Assembly (NCBI GenBank): GCA_013397435.1
Contig: VZRG01001635.1
Coordinates: 1 to 64,000 of the forward strand
Direction: 5' to 3'
Length of the DNA: 64,000 nucleotides
DNA from: Erythrocercus mccallii
Taxonomy: Eukaryota > Chordata > Aves > Passeriformes > Dicruridae
A program made the translations under genes and the position numbers. The notes under the pieces are model-generated. The model searched no databases. It was not told the DNA's origin and saw only the letters and a list, made by a program, of their open reading frames with translations. The first letter of the stretch is position 1. The number at the start of each line of letters is the position of its first letter. Positions 62,400-64,000 of this stretch are shown here, piece after piece.

Positions 62400-64000
62400 C
62401 TGGGCCAGGTTTCCATTAGAACACCATAACTGGTAAGCTGAGGTGTTGTAGGGTGCTGCAATATTTTTATAGTTTCTGATTTATTTTCCTCTGGAGGGGT
62501 GGTCCTGTTGTGTAGGTCATTTCTGCTAGCTGGAATGACAGAAGCTGTGCTCCAATGAAGTGATTTACCACAGCTACAACCATGTGTGTCATGTACTTCC
62601 AGCCTCTGTCACGTATGCTACATGTCATGAAATATTATTGTTGAATGCTTAATATACCAGTGCACAGCAGGAGATAATATCAGATTAATTACACTGGTGG
62701 TCTATATAAATCATGGCTTTGAAGCTGTGGTTGCTGAAGTTCATATGCTGCTTTATACTCTGCTTTTAAGTGTATCAGGTGAGCTTCTGCCTTCACTGCT
62801 CGGGTTAGTTGCTTTCCTTAAAGATCAAGTATTTGCATATCCCAGCTTTACTATGGCTTCCCATCTTTGGGATTCAAAAAACAGTACAAACTTGCTGTAG
62901 AAAAATATATTGTTAGGCTACTGCAAAGCTGACAACAAGACTATTAAAATGCAGTTATGGGAGCTCATGTGTTGAGATGACTGTGAAGTGTGTGGTGGTG
63001 GTCTTCTCCTCTTCCAATGAGTTTCAGTTCTCGCTGTTACAGCCCTCTGCTGCTGCATTTAGTAGGCATTTTGTTCTAGTTACTCACTCCATAATCTACA
63101 TCAGACCTGCGCTTCAAATTCTTGATGAACACTCTGTTCAGCAGTTTCTGGTTGTTGGAATCTGTTTTTCCTACCAAAGGTGTTGAGATAAGTATCTCCT
63201 ACTGGAATTCCTTAGGTTCCTTTTTGCTTTTCCATTCCTTAAGACTTTGAACAAAGCTAGCTGCCTGTAAGCTGTGAGCTTCAAAATATCTTTATATCCC
63301 TCCCTCCCTTGTTTTACCCCTTCAAGAACTGCATTAATATTCCAAACTTTCTAGTACTCCTTTGATACTGAGTTTAGACTACTAAAAAGGGACAGATAAC
63401 GGGATTTAGGTCTTAGCTAATGTCTGCTAAAAATCAGTATGGACCTTTTCACTGGAGAAGCAGGAACGATTTGGATGTGAGAGGGAAGTCAGACACTTTG
63501 CTTAGTGCTTTGTTGCATTTCTTAGCTAGTCTCAGGGATGTGCTAGAAATAGATACAAATGTCAGTTTGCTTCTTAACAGTGTTTCTGTTTTGTTACCAA
63601 CCGCACAAGACTAGCATATTTAGAATTTACATGTATAACATGCGTTTCACATTAGATGTAGGGACTGTGTGGTGCTCTACTCGCAGCTTCCTCTTGCTAA
63701 CAAATTTTAATGTGTTTTTACATGGGCTGTTACCCAAACAGAAAATTGCAGGTATCCCATACCTAACCCTTGTGCTTAGCCTTGCAAATAGCAAACATTC
63801 ATGAGTCAGTGTTAGGTTGAATCTAGTCACAACACATACAGTACATGTACAGTACGTGTAGATTTTCAGGAAAACCTTAGTGTGAAAAGAAGGGCTGAAA
63901 ACTTCACACTTTGCAGCAAGCAAGATTTTAGCCATTCTGTGATCTGTGTGTTCATGCTTAACCACTTCCCTTCGTCTGTTTGCCACTCATCTCCATCCTC
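62400..64000. other. AT-rich non-coding stretch to the window edge
   Basis: Composition returns to AT-rich. Short frames only (the longest is 119 codons, minus 63627-63986) and none has a recognisable domain. A CAG|GTGAGC donor-like word occurs on the plus strand near 62778, without a clear acceptor. If the CpG-rich block is a plus-strand promoter, this would be its first intron or downstream sequence. Confidence 0.5.

Noticed and set aside
62065..62436. 123-codon plus-strand frame in the CpG-rich block as a small protein
   Set aside because: The arginine/proline-rich start is what CpG-rich DNA encodes in any frame. An overlapping minus frame of 62 codons and another plus frame of 66 codons exist over the same bases.
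1..64000. CRISPR array, bacterial operon, phage or endogenous retrovirus
   Set aside because: No regularly spaced repeats, no tightly packed genes, and no frame with polymerase, integrase or gag-like features. The sequence has vertebrate non-coding character throughout.

Overview
The window looks like nuclear DNA from a vertebrate, most likely a bird, and most likely a gene desert or the inside of a very large intron. The reasons are these. Base composition is strongly AT-rich by eye, with long runs of A and T. No reading frame longer than 145 codons exists on either strand. There is no operon-like packing, no ribosome-binding-site pattern, no rRNA and no convincing tRNA. I could not recognise abundant mammalian-type interspersed repeats, and the short A-rich tracts interrupted by CC are of a kind I associate with bird sequence. 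Placement in birds is an inference; another amniote with sparse repeats is possible.

Layout: AT-rich non-coding sequence fills almost all of 1-61380. It is punctuated by about ten GC-richer islets of 170-440 bases (near 0.7, 2.3, 10.2, 12.8, 24.3, 30.5, 39.4, 46.9 and 50.3 kb) in which I recognise no protein family. The one clear compositional landmark is a CpG-rich block at 61.39-62.39 kb. It is in two or three lobes and carries an AT-rich homeodomain-type site cluster, a TA/CA microsatellite and TATA-like motifs on both strands. It is the best promoter or regulatory candidate in the window. Simple repeats, short tandem duplications and several unusually perfect short hairpins are listed individually.

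No complete protein-coding gene can be supported. By reading splice signals rather than open frames I found a few short intervals on the minus strand bounded by good acceptor and donor sequences. The best is 30397-30459, with a textbook acceptor, an exact CAG|GTAAGT donor, and 63 nt that are open in one frame. Weaker ones lie at 35125-35220, 17360-17401 and 14590-14760. Their reading frames do not join into one protein, so if they are real they fit a long non-coding RNA better than a coding gene. They could also be chance matches, which are expected in 64 kb of T-rich sequence. A minus-strand transcript starting in the 62 kb CpG-rich block and using these exons is a hypothesis only.
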